Of a stretch of DNA of 64,000 nucleotides, positions 20,881-29,753 are shown piece after piece. A program made the position numbers and the translations under genes. Position 1 is the first letter of the stretch, and each line of letters begins with the position of its first letter. The notes below the pieces were generated by a model that searched no databases, was not told where the DNA came from, and saw only the letters and a program-made list of their open reading frames with translations. Source of the stretch: Anaerohalosphaeraceae bacterium (GTDB taxonomy: Bacteria; Planctomycetota; Phycisphaerae; Sedimentisphaerales; Anaerohalosphaeraceae); contig JBBFLK010000006.1 of assembly GCA_037479115.1 (NCBI GenBank), positions 1 through 64,000 on the forward strand. The letters are read 5' to 3'.

Positions 20881-21222
20881 TCAGCCGATCGCCGCCGACC
20901 CTTTTTCACCGGTTCGGATGCGAATGCATTCGGCCAAATCGAGAATAAAGATTTTGCCGTCCCCGATTTCGCCGGTCCGTGCGGCGGAAATAATCGCATT
21001 CACCGTGCGGTCTACAAAATTGTCATTGACGGCAATCTCCAGACGAATCTTTTTGAGCAGATTGACCTCGAATTTGATGCCGCGATAACTTTCCTGATAG
21101 CCCATCTGGGCTCCGCAGCCGAGTGAATTGGTCACACTCATCTTGCCGACTTCGGCCTGAACGAGGGCTTTTTTGACCTCTTCCAGTTTATGAGGCTGGA
21201 TGTACGCAATAATCAGTTTCAT
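20881..21222 (-). CDS. P-II nitrogen regulatory protein 2 (Tyr51 replaced by Phe)
   Basis: A 113-aa P-II paralogue very similar to the copy at 18920. The start MKLII at 21222 is set by AAGGAG 7 nt upstream; the ATG two codons earlier is too close to that site. T-loop residues Gly37, Gln39, Tyr46 and Lys58 are present, but position 51 is again Phe (ESYRGIKF). It directly follows amt2, the usual amt-glnK pairing, so its first partner is probably Amt2. Two such paralogues allow mixed trimers; whether they form is unknown. Confidence 0.95.
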   Translation of the reverse strand: MKLIIAYIQPHKLEEVKKALVQAEVGKMSVTNSLGCGAQMGYQESYRGIKFEVNLLKKIRLEIAVNDNFVDRTVNAIISAARTGEIGDGKIFILDLAECIRIRTGEKGSAAIG

Positions 21223-21254
21223 AGGCATACTCCTTAAGAAAAAGGAACTCCGAA

Positions 21255-22622
21255 TTACATGGTGCTGAAAATCTGGAATCCGCTGTAGGCCTCCATGCCG
21301 TGTTCGCCGATATCCAGGCCTTTCATTTCTTCTTCGGCACTGACCCGCAGCCCCACCGTTTTCCGAAGGATCCAGAACAGCAGCAGCCCCAGACCAAACG
21401 CCCAGACAAAAGCCGCACCGGCACCGAGCAGCTGAACCCCCAGCTGACGGAGCCCCCCTCCATAGAAGAGACCGCCGTCAATCGCAAACAATCCATAAGC
21501 CACAGTACCCCAAAGACCGTTGACCGCATGGACACTGACGGCGCCGACCGGGTCATCAATTTTCAAAACCGCATCAAAAAACAGAACACTGAAGACCACC
21601 AACACACCCGCCGCCAGGCCGATGACAATCGCTCCGACCGGCGTGACTCCGTCACACGGAGCCGTAATCGCAACCAGGCCGGCCAGGGTTCCGTTCAACG
21701 CCATCGAAAGATCCGGTTTCTTCAGAACTATCCAGGACGTCAGCAGTGAGGACACCGCTCCGGCGGCCGCCGCCAAATTGGTTGTCACGGCAATATACCC
21801 CACCATTCCTCCGGCAACCGTCGTGCTGCCCGGGTTAAACCCAAACCAGCCGAACCAGAGGATAAACACACCCAGAGCTGCCAACGGGATATTGTGTCCG
21901 AGCAGGGCTTTCGGTTTGCCGTCCCGCCCGTATTTGCCCAGTCGAGGACCCAGAACAACAGCGCCGGCTAGGGCCAGCCAGCCGCCGATGGAATGAACGA
22001 CGGTCGAGCCCGCAAAGTCATGAAATCCCAAATCCGCCAGCCAGCTCGTATTGTCCGTCAAAAGCAGATTGCCCCAGGCCCAGGAGCCGAAAACCGGATA
22101 AATCACCAGAGAAATCACGGCGCTGTAAATCAGATAGGAGATGAACTTGGTTCGTTCCGCCATGGCACCGGAAACAATCGTGGCGGCCGTCGCCGCAAAC
22201 ACCGTCTGGAAAATCAGGAATGTCCAGCTCCAGTCCTCTCCGGGCTCGATTCCGCTGAGGCCAAACATCGTCGTGCCGAACAGTCCGTTGGACCGTCCGA
22301 ACATCAGACCGAAGCCGATCAGAAAGAACACGAGCGAGCCGACGGAAAAGTCCATCAGATTTTTCATCAGAATATTGACGGCGTTTTTCGCACGCGTGAA
22401 GCCCGTTTCCACCATCGCAAAGCCGGCCTGCATAAAGAAGACCAGAAAAGCAGCGATACAGGTCCAAATCACGTTCATATTGGTTTGCAGAGACTCTTTG
22501 ACTTCCGCAATCCCGCTCGGCTCCTGCGCTGCGGCCTCTCCGGCAGATACAATCCCGCTCAACAGCAGCAGACAGACCGCCAATCCCCATCCTCTGCAAC
22601 GAATCTCTCGATGACTATACAT
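21255..22622 (-). CDS. amt: ammonium transporter 2
   Basis: A 455-aa Amt protein with a cleavable signal sequence ([18 protein letters not shown]) and eleven predicted membrane segments. Twin histidines are in [12 protein letters not shown] and [11 protein letters not shown], with the gate motif FFMQAGFAM. The tail [16 protein letters not shown] is nearly identical to that of Amt1, so both transporters can be blocked by the P-II proteins. It lies between the porin and glnB2 in the second sigma-54 operon, 32 bp from glnB2. The two Amts differ clearly through their loops, so the duplication is not recent. Confidence 0.95.
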   Translation of the reverse strand: MYSHREIRCRGWGLAVCLLLLSGIVSAGEAAAQEPSGIAEVKESLQTNMNVIWTCIAAFLVFFMQAGFAMVETGFTRAKNAVNILMKNLMDFSVGSLVFFLIGFGLMFGRSNGLFGTTMFGLSGIEPGEDWSWTFLIFQTVFAATAATIVSGAMAERTKFISYLIYSAVISLVIYPVFGSWAWGNLLLTDNTSWLADLGFHDFAGSTVVHSIGGWLALAGAVVLGPRLGKYGRDGKPKALLGHNIPLAALGVFILWFGWFGFNPGSTTVAGGMVGYIAVTTNLAAAAGAVSSLLTSWIVLKKPDLSMALNGTLAGLVAITAPCDGVTPVGAIVIGLAAGVLVVFSVLFFDAVLKIDDPVGAVSVHAVNGLWGTVAYGLFAIDGGLFYGGGLRQLGVQLLGAGAAFVWAFGLGLLLFWILRKTVGLRVSAEEEMKGLDIGEHGMEAYSGFQIFSTM

Positions 22623-22658
22623 GCTTGGTTCCTTTCTGAAGAAAAAGTCTTCTCGATG

Positions 22659-23420
22659 TTAAAACTCGGTTGCCAGACCGACTCCGGCCCAAAACAGGTC
22701 CCGGTCCCCGGAAGGAAGCCCCTTGCGGATGTCTGAATCCAGAATCGTCACATAATTCAGACTCGGTGTTACGGTCCATTTTCCGAGGGTGAAGGGAAAG
22801 GCGATTTTCAGACTCAGGTCATTGAGCGCACTTTTATCGAGCGGGTCTCCGACGGCATCCGCCCAATAGCCCTCATTGTAGTTGGAATCCCCCCACCCGA
22901 CCGCACAGGACAGGGCCAGACCGACCGGCACGGATTCACTGAGCTCCGCAATTTTTTCAATGGTATGGCCGATGCCGGCGGATACGTAGGTCCCGTTGAT
23001 GTCGTCAAAATCGTAATAAACGGTCACTGAAGGGCTCAGAAACGTATCCAGCGACAACCCCGAATACACCTCCTGCGTGCTGCCGGCACCGGGAAACCGG
23101 TAATAAATATACCCCAGCGACAGCGACAGATTGTCCGCAAGAGAAAGGGAATAACTGCCGTAAAAATCATACTCCGTGAATTCTCCGGCCTGGCCGTTCT
23201 CATTGGTCATATCCAGATTGCCCCAGATTCCGGCCGACCAAGGGCCCTTGCTGATTCCGATCGAGGGCTGCCAGACCCAGTCATCCACGAGGTTGTGCCC
23301 CCGCCAGACATACTTGCTGTAGAAATCACTGGTCAGCGAGAACGAAACCTTCTCTTCCGCAGCCGCCGCTGCAGACACTGCCAAAACCACTCCTGCGCAA
23401 ATCCATTGTCTCATACACAT
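22659..23420 (-). CDS. outer-membrane beta-barrel protein of the nitrogen operon
   Basis: A 253-aa protein with a signal peptide (VVLAVSAAAAAEE) followed by alternating amphipathic strands and a terminal Phe (ATEF), hallmarks of an outer-membrane barrel. The opening SLTSDFYSKYVWRGHNL recalls the TIGR02001/TorF-type putative porins. The start at 23420 has GGGAG 7 nt upstream; the ATG at 23444 has none. It is the first gene after a sigma-54 promoter and is co-directional with amt2-glnB2. It may admit ammonium or small nitrogen compounds; the substrate is not visible. Confidence 0.8.
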   Translation of the reverse strand: MCMRQWICAGVVLAVSAAAAAEEKVSFSLTSDFYSKYVWRGHNLVDDWVWQPSIGISKGPWSAGIWGNLDMTNENGQAGEFTEYDFYGSYSLSLADNLSLSLGYIYYRFPGAGSTQEVYSGLSLDTFLSPSVTVYYDFDDINGTYVSAGIGHTIEKIAELSESVPVGLALSCAVGWGDSNYNEGYWADAVGDPLDKSALNDLSLKIAFPFTLGKWTVTPSLNYVTILDSDIRKGLPSGDRDLFWAGVGLATEF

Positions 23421-23494
23421 TTTTCTTCTCCCAAAAAATGACATTATTTTTCAGCCGGCGCACACCCGCCGACTTTTTACGAAATGAGAGAAGA

Positions 23495-23510
23495 AGCAAC
23501 AGATATGCCA
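23495..23510 (-). promoter_or_regulatory. sigma-54 promoter of porin-amt2-glnB2
   Basis: On the minus strand TGGCAT-ATCTG-TTGCT has the correct -24/-12 spacing and one mismatch to the consensus. The predicted start near 23483 gives a 63-nt leader. Two ACA-N4-TGT sites lie 90 and 120 bp upstream. Confidence 0.85.
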
Positions 23511-23599
23511 GATCAAAATGCAGGATGGAAATGCCGTATCATTTTGTACTACAAAGAGATACGAAAACTTTACACTTCAGGAATATTGTGCGGCAAACA

Positions 23600-23639
23600 A
23601 CAATATTGTATATCTAAAAGAAGGAATCTACATTTTTGT
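23600..23639. promoter_or_regulatory. paired enhancer sites for the porin promoter
   Basis: ACAATATTGT (23600-23609, a perfect palindrome) and ACATTTTTGT (23630-23639) start 30 bp apart. Their distance to the -24 element matches the amt1 promoter within 1 bp, which argues against chance. Confidence 0.75.
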
Positions 23640-23652
23640 ATATCCGCCGAAC

Positions 23653-25167
23653 TTATTTTCCGAGCAGATGGTATTTGCGCATCTTGTAGCCGAGCATTCG
23701 TTCGGTAATGCCCAGCTCTTTGGCCGCCTGCCTCTGCTTGCCGCCGGTTTTCTTGAGGGCATCTACAATCATTTCTTTTTCGAGATTGGCCACACGCTCC
23801 GGCAAAGTCAGCCCGTCGCGGCTCGGAGTTTTCTGAACCATCTGAAGGGAAGGCGGCAGATGGTCGGAGCGGATGACATCTTCATTGCAGACCAGCACCG
23901 CCCGCTCGATGCAGTTTTCCAGTTCGCGGACATTGCCGGGCCAGTGATAACTGGTGAGCATTTCAATCGCCGGTGTGGAGATGCGGTTGATCTTTTTGCC
24001 GTTTTCACGGGCATATTTCTCGAGAAAATAATCTGCCAGCAGCATAATATCGTCCTTGCGGTCCCGCAGCGGCGGCATGAAAATCGGAAAGACATTGATG
24101 CGGTAATACAAATCCTCCCGGAACAGGCCGTTCTTGATGCCCTCTTCCAGATTCTTATGCGTAGCCACCACAATCCGGACGTTGGTTCGAATAGTTTCGG
24201 TGCCGCCGACACGTTCAAATTCACGGAATTGAATCACCCGCAGCAGCTTGACCTGAAGATTCAGAGAAAAATCGCCGATCTCATCCAAAAAGATAGTCCC
24301 GCCGGAGGCCAGCTCAAATCGGCCGAGTTTCCGCTGGGTTGCCCCGGTGAACGCGCCTTTTTCATGGCCGAACAGCTCGCTTTCCAGAAGCAGTTCCGGC
24401 AGCGCCGTACAGTTGACCTTGATGAAGGGTTTGTCCGCCCGCATGCTGTTGTAATGAATGGCATGGGCGACCAGGTCCTTGCCGGTGCCGCTTTCGCCGC
24501 GAATCAGCACCGTTGCATTGCTGTTGGCCACCTGCTCAATGAGCCGATACACCTCCTGCATCGCATTGCTGGTGCCGATCATATTGTGAATGCTGAATTT
24601 TTTCTTCAGCTCGCTGCGCAGACGGGCGTTTTCATCCTCCAGTTTCAGCCGGTCGGAAACAACCAGTCGGTTCAGCTTGACCGCCTGAGCCACCATCGTT
24701 GAAAGAACTTCCAGCAAATTGACATAGAATTCCAGATTCTCCCCCGGCAGAACTTTCCTGTCGGCGCTGATGGCGCCGATGGTCTTGCCCTCCAGCTTAA
24801 TCGGCACACAAAAGAAGGCAATTCGTCCCCGTTTGGGTTTGGGACGCCGTCCGGTCTTGGCCAAAAAACGGGGGTCTTTGCTGATGTCCGGGACAATCTC
24901 CCGGATGCCCCGCTGGACGACCAGGCCCGTGATTCCCTCTCCGACTTTGTAAGTAACCTGTTTGGACTCATCCGGAATGCCGTGGGCTACTTTTATGGCA
25001 ATCGTCTCGGTATCCGGGTCCAGAAGCATAATCTGTCCGCGTTCCAGCTTCAGATGGCTTTCGAGAGTGGACAAAATGGAACCGAGCGTTTCTTCCAGAT
25101 TCAAGGAATCCGCAATGGCCCGCGACACCTCCGCGAGCAGCTGAACTTCTTTTCCGAGTTTTTCCAT
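23653..25167 (-). CDS. NifA-type sigma-54 transcriptional activator
   Basis: A 504-aa enhancer-binding protein. The N-terminal GAF domain (about 15-175) is a small-molecule or protein sensor as in NifA. The central AAA+ domain has the Walker A GESGTGKD, the sigma-54 contact loop GAFTGA and the Walker B-type FLDEIG. The C-terminal Fis-type HTH is [20 protein letters not shown]. No receiver domain is present, so a partner histidine kinase is not expected; P-II binding to the GAF domain, as known for NifA, is possible. It is encoded just upstream of two sigma-54 operons and has its own pair of candidate binding sites before the start codon. Confidence 0.93.
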   Translation of the reverse strand: MEKLGKEVQLLAEVSRAIADSLNLEETLGSILSTLESHLKLERGQIMLLDPDTETIAIKVAHGIPDESKQVTYKVGEGITGLVVQRGIREIVPDISKDPRFLAKTGRRPKPKRGRIAFFCVPIKLEGKTIGAISADRKVLPGENLEFYVNLLEVLSTMVAQAVKLNRLVVSDRLKLEDENARLRSELKKKFSIHNMIGTSNAMQEVYRLIEQVANSNATVLIRGESGTGKDLVAHAIHYNSMRADKPFIKVNCTALPELLLESELFGHEKGAFTGATQRKLGRFELASGGTIFLDEIGDFSLNLQVKLLRVIQFREFERVGGTETIRTNVRIVVATHKNLEEGIKNGLFREDLYYRINVFPIFMPPLRDRKDDIMLLADYFLEKYARENGKKINRISTPAIEMLTSYHWPGNVRELENCIERAVLVCNEDVIRSDHLPPSLQMVQKTPSRDGLTLPERVANLEKEMIVDALKKTGGKQRQAAKELGITERMLGYKMRKYHLLGK

Positions 25168-25184
25168 CGATTACATCCCGATAG

Positions 25185-25224
25185 ACAAGATTGTTGATTT
25201 ATCTGATATATCTAACAAAAATGT
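25185..25224. promoter_or_regulatory. paired activator sites in front of the activator gene
   Basis: ACAAGATTGT (25185-25194) and ACAAAAATGT (25215-25224) again start exactly 30 bp apart, the nearer one 17 bp from the start codon. No -24/-12 element is seen here, so binding probably overlaps the promoter and represses (autoregulation). Confidence 0.6.
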
Positions 25225-25240
25225 AGTCTCAATTTCAAAC

Positions 25241-25273
25241 AAAAAAACGGGCACCCATTAGGGTGGCCCGTTT
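25241..25273 (-). terminator. intrinsic terminator after the galactokinase-family gene
   Basis: On the minus strand a GC-rich stem (ACGGGC/GCCCGT plus CCC/GGG around a short loop) is followed by seven T. It lies 26 bp after the kinase stop and separates it from the activator gene. Confidence 0.85.
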
Positions 25274-25298
25274 CATTCCCTTTCTTCTCCGTTCGCCG

Positions 25299-26543
25299 TC
25301 AGAGCGTTTCTTTGAGCACCGCAATTCCCTCCACCACTTTGCAGGTATGAACGGCAAAACGGTCGGCGTAATCCGGCCGAGAACGGGGGTACGCCGTTTC
25401 GACGGCTTGTTTGAGCTTGTCAGCATCTTCCGCCAAAACCAATGCCCCGGCGGCTCCTTTGTCCCCGCCGCCCAGCATCCGTTCGCCGAGCACACCGGGC
25501 ACGGTTCGGGCAATATCGCACATCGTCTCCAGTTCCGGACCGGAGATGACATATTCATCCCGCAGACCAATCCCGTCTTCGCGGAAAATCCGCCCGACGG
25601 TTCGAATATCGCCCTTCTTCCATGCCTCGAGCATCTCATAAAAACGTTTTTGGGCCTTGTAGATATAGGTCATCCGGCTGACCAGATGAGGCACTTCCTT
25701 TTCGAAGCGGCTTCGGATTTTTTGATAAAGGGCTTCGTCCCGAATATCCGCCAGACAGCTGATAGAAAAGCCGGCCGTTTTTGCCTTCTGGACCATTTCC
25801 TCGCACTCCGCCCGGCGGACTTTGTAGGTGGACTTTTCCAGCCCCGGCCGGACTGTCCCGGTATCCATCACCACAATCCGGAATTCCGGGGCTCCCTTGC
25901 CCAGCGGCACATAGGCAATCGAACGGTCAGACGGCCGATAATGCGTGCCCATCCCTTCCTTGGCAAACAGAATCATAATCTGGTCCAGCTTGCCGCAGGG
26001 AGAGCCGATGTAGTCATTTTCCACTGCCTGAGCCAAATCCACAATCTTCATCGAATCCGATTCCTGAATGCCGTTGACATCCAGAATCGACAGAATCAGA
26101 TTGAGCGTCAGAGAAGCCGAACGGCTCATCCCACCGCCGGGGATATTGCCGTACAGGACCGCATCCATTCCCTGCGTAAGTTTGTATCCTTCCCGCCGCA
26201 AAATATACTCCACACCGTACGGAAACCGAGCCCATGTATCGGCAATTTGGGGAGATTTGGGCGGCGGCACGGAACCCAGTTCAAACTCAACAAGACCGTC
26301 ATTCGGGAAATTCCCGCTGTACAGCCGCATCTTCCTGGTGCCATTGGGCTTATAGGCCATCCAGATAAACCGGTCGGTGCCGACGCCGAATAATTCGGTC
26401 CCGTTGTAGTCCCCGTGTTCGACTCCCAGACAAAACCGGGAGGAGCTGCGTCGGATTTTCGCCCCTTTCAGGGACAGATTGTGTTCCGAAGCCAGTGTTC
26501 GCAGAACATCGATAGCTTGCTGATCATTCGTTACAGATTTCAC
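25299..26543 (-). CDS. galactokinase-family GHMP kinase
   Basis: A 414-aa sugar kinase. The N-terminal GVEHGDYNGTELFGVGTDR corresponds to the galactokinase signature (usually GEHTDYNGG), and the ATP-binding GHMP motif is GNIPGGGMSRSASL in place of the common GAGLSSSA. The C-terminal GERMLGGGDKGAAGAL matches the third GHMP motif. It starts at GTG 26543 with AAAGGAG 8 nt before, 13 bp after the symporter. Uptake and phosphorylation of one sugar is the likely joint role. Departures from the galactokinase motifs mean the substrate could be another hexose. Confidence 0.8.
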   Translation of the reverse strand: MKSVTNDQQAIDVLRTLASEHNLSLKGAKIRRSSSRFCLGVEHGDYNGTELFGVGTDRFIWMAYKPNGTRKMRLYSGNFPNDGLVEFELGSVPPPKSPQIADTWARFPYGVEYILRREGYKLTQGMDAVLYGNIPGGGMSRSASLTLNLILSILDVNGIQESDSMKIVDLAQAVENDYIGSPCGKLDQIMILFAKEGMGTHYRPSDRSIAYVPLGKGAPEFRIVVMDTGTVRPGLEKSTYKVRRAECEEMVQKAKTAGFSISCLADIRDEALYQKIRSRFEKEVPHLVSRMTYIYKAQKRFYEMLEAWKKGDIRTVGRIFREDGIGLRDEYVISGPELETMCDIARTVPGVLGERMLGGGDKGAAGALVLAEDADKLKQAVETAYPRSRPDYADRFAVHTCKVVEGIAVLKETL

Positions 26544-26556
26544 GGTGCAATCTCCT

Positions 26557-28626
26557 TTATCTGGCTAATCCGAGCGGGCTGAAAATCACATACAAAAGCA
26601 GCGTCAGCACCACAACCACAACCCCGGCGACCGCCGCGCCTCGGGAGGAATGCAGCTGAATTGTCGTGTTCTGTCGAAACTCGATGGGCTGTGTCAGCGG
26701 TTTGGCCGCTGTAATCAGGGCCATCACCAAAAGACAAACAAGAAAACTAATGGCCATTCGGTTCAGGAAGTTGCCGATTAAAAAGGCCATGACCTGGTTC
26801 TCCATCAGTTTGCCGAAAGTCGAAACATATTTGAGCCCGCCGTACACAAAGAAGTTGGTCACAAGCCCCGCCACACCGCAGACAGCCGGAGCGCGGCGTA
26901 CTACCAGGCCGAATACAAAAACGGCCAGCACGCCCGGTGACAGAAAGCCCTGGCTTTCCTGAATAATCGTAAAGATGCTGTTGCTGATTTTGGGATTGCC
27001 CAGCTGCGGGGCCAAAAAGATCGCTACGGCCGTAAACACAACGACACAGATACGCCCAAGCGTCACAACGGCCTGTTGGGAAGCATTCGGGACCAGATAT
27101 TTCTTGTAGATGTCCATCGTAAAAATGGTGGAAGCGGCATTGAGCATGGCGGCCAGGGAGCTGACAATCGCTCCTAACAGAGCCGCCAGCACAAACCCGA
27201 CCAGTCCGCTCTTTTTCGGAAGCACCTTGCTGAGCAGCTGGCCGAGAGCGGAGTCATACTTATACCCAAGAAACTTCTCCGTCGTAATCTTGGCATTCGA
27301 AGCACGGGCCGACTCACGAACCGCCGCATTGTACTGGTCCAGTTCCGCCGCCAGGGCCGGAAAAACGGTCCGCCAGGATTTGTCATCCGATTCGAACACG
27401 GTAAAGGACTGGACCTGGAGCTTGTCATAGTTCTCTTTCAAAATCGGCAGGACAAACGGATTTTTGATTCGGCTGGCCTTCAGAGCTCTCTGATTGGGGA
27501 AAACTGCCACCAGAAAAGTCCCCTGTGTCGGGGCGGCCAGCGCTTCCGGTGAAGGCTCTGAAACAACCTGAACCAGCTGCGTATTCGGATTAGCCATCTT
27601 GTATTTGGCCAGAACCGGGGCATTGTCCGCCGCCGCCTTGGACTTCATATCCGGGGCAAACAGGTTGAAGGCGATAATGCCGGGAATCACAATGACAAAC
27701 GGGATGAGCAGTTTCATAAAGGCCGAAAAAACAATGCCCTTCTGCCCTTCCGCCAGCGAAGCCGAACCGAGCGTCCGCTGGGTAATGTACTGATTCAGCC
27801 CCCAGTAATAAAAGTTCGGAATCCACAGCCCCAGCAGCAGCGCCGTCCAGGGCAGGGTCGCATCGCTCATCGGCAGAAACATATTCAGCCGGACCTTATT
27901 GAGCGAGACAAACCGCTCCAGTGCCCCTTCACTGCCCGTAAAGGTTTTCAGGCCGACAGCCCCCGTGCTGACATCCTCAATATAGGAGGCCTCCTGGACA
28001 CTGCCGAGCATCTTAAAGGCAAAAATCATAATGACCGCCCCGCCGACAATCAGAGCGCTTCCCTGAATCAGGTCGGCCCAGGCGCAGGCCTTCAGCCCGC
28101 CCGCCGCCACATACAGCATCGCAATAATTCCAATCACCAGCGAGGCCTGCGCCACGGTCGGCACGATTTTCATTTCCATTTCTTCGGCCATGGTATTAAT
28201 GGTCAGGGCCCCGGAATAGGTCACCGCCCCCAGCAGAAGCATGTAAATGAAAATGGTCGTTACCGCCATGATGGTGCGGGCGGCCGTGTTGTAGCGGTAT
28301 TCGAGAAACTCCGGCATTGTATAAATGCCCGCCCGCAGGAAATAAGGCAGGAAACCAAAAGCCACCACAACCAGCGTAATGGCCGCCATCCATTCATAAC
28401 TGGCAATGGCCATTCCGATATGGCTGGCGGCGTTTCCGCTCATTCCGACAAACTGCTCGGAGGAAATATTGGCGGCAATCAGAGAAAATCCAATCAGCCA
28501 CCAAACCAGACCCCGACCAGCCAGAAAATAATCCTCTCCGGACTTTTCATGGCGGCTTTTATAGAGCCCCAGCCCCACGACACAGACGACAAAAACAACA
28601 AAAACAATTACATCCAGAATCCCCAT
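26557..28626 (-). CDS. SSS-family sodium/solute symporter with extra hydrophilic insert
   Basis: A 689-aa membrane protein of the SGLT/SSS family. The start MGILDVIVFVVF at 28626 has GGAG 8 nt upstream. The hallmark SGEDYFLAGRGLVWWLIGFSL and ANISSEQFVGMSG stretches are at the N-terminus. About 14 membrane helices are expected. Roughly residues 340-470 form a long hydrophilic insertion (around PNTQLVQVVSEPSPEALA) that standard SSS members lack; it probably faces the periplasm, a topology inferred from hydropathy only. It is probably a sugar transporter, because a galactokinase-family gene follows. Confidence 0.85.
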   Translation of the reverse strand: MGILDVIVFVVFVVCVVGLGLYKSRHEKSGEDYFLAGRGLVWWLIGFSLIAANISSEQFVGMSGNAASHIGMAIASYEWMAAITLVVVAFGFLPYFLRAGIYTMPEFLEYRYNTAARTIMAVTTIFIYMLLLGAVTYSGALTINTMAEEMEMKIVPTVAQASLVIGIIAMLYVAAGGLKACAWADLIQGSALIVGGAVIMIFAFKMLGSVQEASYIEDVSTGAVGLKTFTGSEGALERFVSLNKVRLNMFLPMSDATLPWTALLLGLWIPNFYYWGLNQYITQRTLGSASLAEGQKGIVFSAFMKLLIPFVIVIPGIIAFNLFAPDMKSKAAADNAPVLAKYKMANPNTQLVQVVSEPSPEALAAPTQGTFLVAVFPNQRALKASRIKNPFVLPILKENYDKLQVQSFTVFESDDKSWRTVFPALAAELDQYNAAVRESARASNAKITTEKFLGYKYDSALGQLLSKVLPKKSGLVGFVLAALLGAIVSSLAAMLNAASTIFTMDIYKKYLVPNASQQAVVTLGRICVVVFTAVAIFLAPQLGNPKISNSIFTIIQESQGFLSPGVLAVFVFGLVVRRAPAVCGVAGLVTNFFVYGGLKYVSTFGKLMENQVMAFLIGNFLNRMAISFLVCLLVMALITAAKPLTQPIEFRQNTTIQLHSSRGAAVAGVVVVVLTLLLYVIFSPLGLAR

Positions 28627-28874
28627 TGTCCAGACTCCTAAAAAAACGTTCTCTTCGTCTCTTTCTGTGTCTAACAAAGCTCCCGTCATTCCCAAAACCT
28701 GTCTTCCGCAACTTTAGCGAAGGCAAAAGGCGGGAATCCGGACTTTTTGTGAGACGCCTTAAATTATTTCCGAATTATCCACATTTTGGAGGCCGTATCA
28801 ACAAAGATTTCTGAAAGTATTGGCGAACCTGCCTATCCAATTCCTTGCAGAACTTGCAGAAAAATGACACCTTC
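28627..28874. other. intergenic region between apbE and symporter
   Basis: The 248 bp upstream of the symporter start and after apbE hold no open frame I trust. No clear terminator with a T-run or strong promoter was found. The symporter promoter should lie here. Confidence 0.4.
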
Positions 28875-29753
28875 CTACCAGGGACCGAATTGAAGGGGGT
28901 TTTCGGTCGGCTTTTCTTTCAGAAGAATCAGGATCCCCAGCGAAGGGTTTTCACGACTGAACCGCTCTATTTCCTCCCAGGTCATCACCATAAGAGCCGT
29001 CGAAATCCCATCACAGACAGCCGAGTCTTCCCCTTTTACCCAAACTGCCGATTTGTCTTGAATTGCCTGACCGGTAACCGGACGAATCATGTCGGTTCCC
29101 CGCCGAAGACCGGAGCAGCTTAGCGCTTCGTTTCGCATCTGGAGAGTCCGAATCTCTTTTTGCGTAAACGGATTGGTCAGACGGACGGGCCAGCCCGCCT
29201 GTCCTGACGGCGCATCCATCGCCAGGATGGTACTGGTTCCGCCGTGAATCAGGACTTTTTGAATCTGCCATTCACCAAGCACATCGGCCATTTTTCGGAC
29301 GGCAAATCCTTTTCCAAGTCCCCCCAAATCCAGCCGAATTCCATCCGAAAGCACTCGGACGGACATCTCCTCCGGACGGATTTCCAGCCGATGCATCCCA
29401 ATCGAAGACAGTCGGTTCCGAATCTCAGTTTCCGAAGGCGTCGTTGCTTTCCATAAATCGACCAATCCTCCCACCGTACAATCAAAGAGTCCTCCGGTCA
29501 GATGGTGAATCTGTACGGCAGACTGAAGACATTCTATGGTTTCCGGAGAAACAATCACCGATTGTCCTTTTTGTGCGGAATTAATCCGGGAGATGTCGCT
29601 GTTAGGCAGAAACCGGCTTAAAAGCGATTCCAGTCGGTCCAGTTCATCAAAGGCTGCACGAGCGGCGTTTGCAGCATAGGCAGAGCCCGGATGCTCGATA
29701 AACAGTTCAAATTCCGTCGCCATCGCACGATGACAGAAATGAAACGGTTTCAT
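28875..29753 (-). CDS. apbE: FAD:protein FMN transferase
   Basis: A 292-aa ApbE-family enzyme that covalently attaches FMN to Thr/Ser of target proteins. The fold starts MATEFELFIEHPGS, with the FAD-binding and catalytic-region motif LDLGGLGKGFAVRKM. The metal-site region is AVCDGISTALMVM; the usual form has DAxSTA. No signal peptide is apparent. Its ATG overlaps the TGA of the glycosyltransferase gene, so it is the last gene of the 15-gene run. I found no obvious flavinylation motif of the (S/T)GA(S/T) type in the neighbouring proteins, so the target is unknown and may be elsewhere in the genome. Confidence 0.9.
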   Translation of the reverse strand: MKPFHFCHRAMATEFELFIEHPGSAYAANAARAAFDELDRLESLLSRFLPNSDISRINSAQKGQSVIVSPETIECLQSAVQIHHLTGGLFDCTVGGLVDLWKATTPSETEIRNRLSSIGMHRLEIRPEEMSVRVLSDGIRLDLGGLGKGFAVRKMADVLGEWQIQKVLIHGGTSTILAMDAPSGQAGWPVRLTNPFTQKEIRTLQMRNEALSCSGLRRGTDMIRPVTGQAIQDKSAVWVKGEDSAVCDGISTALMVMTWEEIERFSRENPSLGILILLKEKPTENPLQFGPW

